Origin: Planctomycetales bacterium
GTDB lineage: Bacteria; Planctomycetota; Planctomycetia; Pirellulales; Thermoguttaceae
Direction of reading: 5' to 3'
Length of the DNA: 5,840 nt
Assembly: GCA_007127495.1 (NCBI GenBank)
Contig: SKZG01000534.1
Location: 1 to 5,840 of the forward strand
In this document: positions 5,828-5,840 of the stretch, in pieces
How the letters are laid out: every line of letters begins with the position of its first letter
Numbering within the stretch: the stretch's first letter is position 1
Position numbers and translations under genes: made by a program
Notes under the pieces: model-generated
The model's database searches: none
Told to the model about the DNA's origin: nothing
Seen by the model: the letters and a program-made list of their open reading frames with translations, nothing else

Positions 5828-5840
5828 GATGGCGCATCAC

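Noticed and set aside
5202..5840. Second minus-strand frame over the start of the Aas-like gene, open to the right edge
   Set aside because: Its translation is Arg/Gly-rich and lacks hydrophobic helices, whereas the chosen frame has clear MFS and PlsC motifs. It does not supply the missing MFS part.
1..5840. tRNA, rRNA, CRISPR array, insertion sequence, phage or defence genes
   Set aside because: No cloverleaf, rRNA-like stretch, regular repeat-spacer array, transposase motif or terminal inverted repeats were seen by eye.

Overview
The window looks like chromosomal sequence from a GC-rich, Gram-negative-type bacterium, most probably a planctomycete (Planctomycetota). That placement is inference. 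It rests on the GC-rich coding style, a CdsA whose C-terminal signature reads FGG...DLLD instead of HGG...DRxD, a long proline/alanine-rich LysM plus L,D-transpeptidase protein, a tiny tail-anchored zinc-ribbon protein, and an acyltransferase/acyl-ACP-synthetase fusion that still carries part of a transporter domain. No RNA genes, CRISPR array, insertion sequence or phage gene was seen.

Layout, left to right. (1) 1-450 (+): the C-terminal part of cdsA (CDP-diacylglycerol synthase), cut by the left edge and followed by a hairpin/T-run terminator. (2) 605-1165 (-): pyrE, convergent with cdsA. (3) 1203-2633 (-): a membrane-anchored LysM/YkuD protein lying 37 bp upstream of pyrE on the same strand, so the two may be co-transcribed. 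(4) 2634-2771: a 138 bp divergent intergenic region with two inverted repeats. (5) 2772-3044 (+): a 90-residue acidic, zinc-ribbon, single-TM protein. (6) 3045-3202: a convergent intergenic region with a 12 bp direct repeat and an imperfect hairpin. (7) 3203-5827 (-): an Aas-like fusion of part of an MFS transporter, a PlsC acyltransferase and an AMP-forming acyl-ACP synthetase. An in-frame stop lies just upstream of its first usable start.

Functionally the window is mostly cell-envelope housekeeping. CdsA makes CDP-diacylglycerol for phospholipid synthesis, the Aas-like protein would reacylate lysophospholipids, and the LysM/YkuD protein would bind and perhaps crosslink peptidoglycan. PyrE supplies pyrimidine nucleotides (ultimately CTP, the CdsA co-substrate), although the gene order alone does not prove a functional link.

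I do not see a dedicated novel multi-gene system. The two observations most worth following are the L,D-transpeptidase-like domain, whose catalytic Cys position is occupied by His with a Cys one residue earlier, and the apparently truncated or nonsense-interrupted MFS domain at the start of the Aas fusion.
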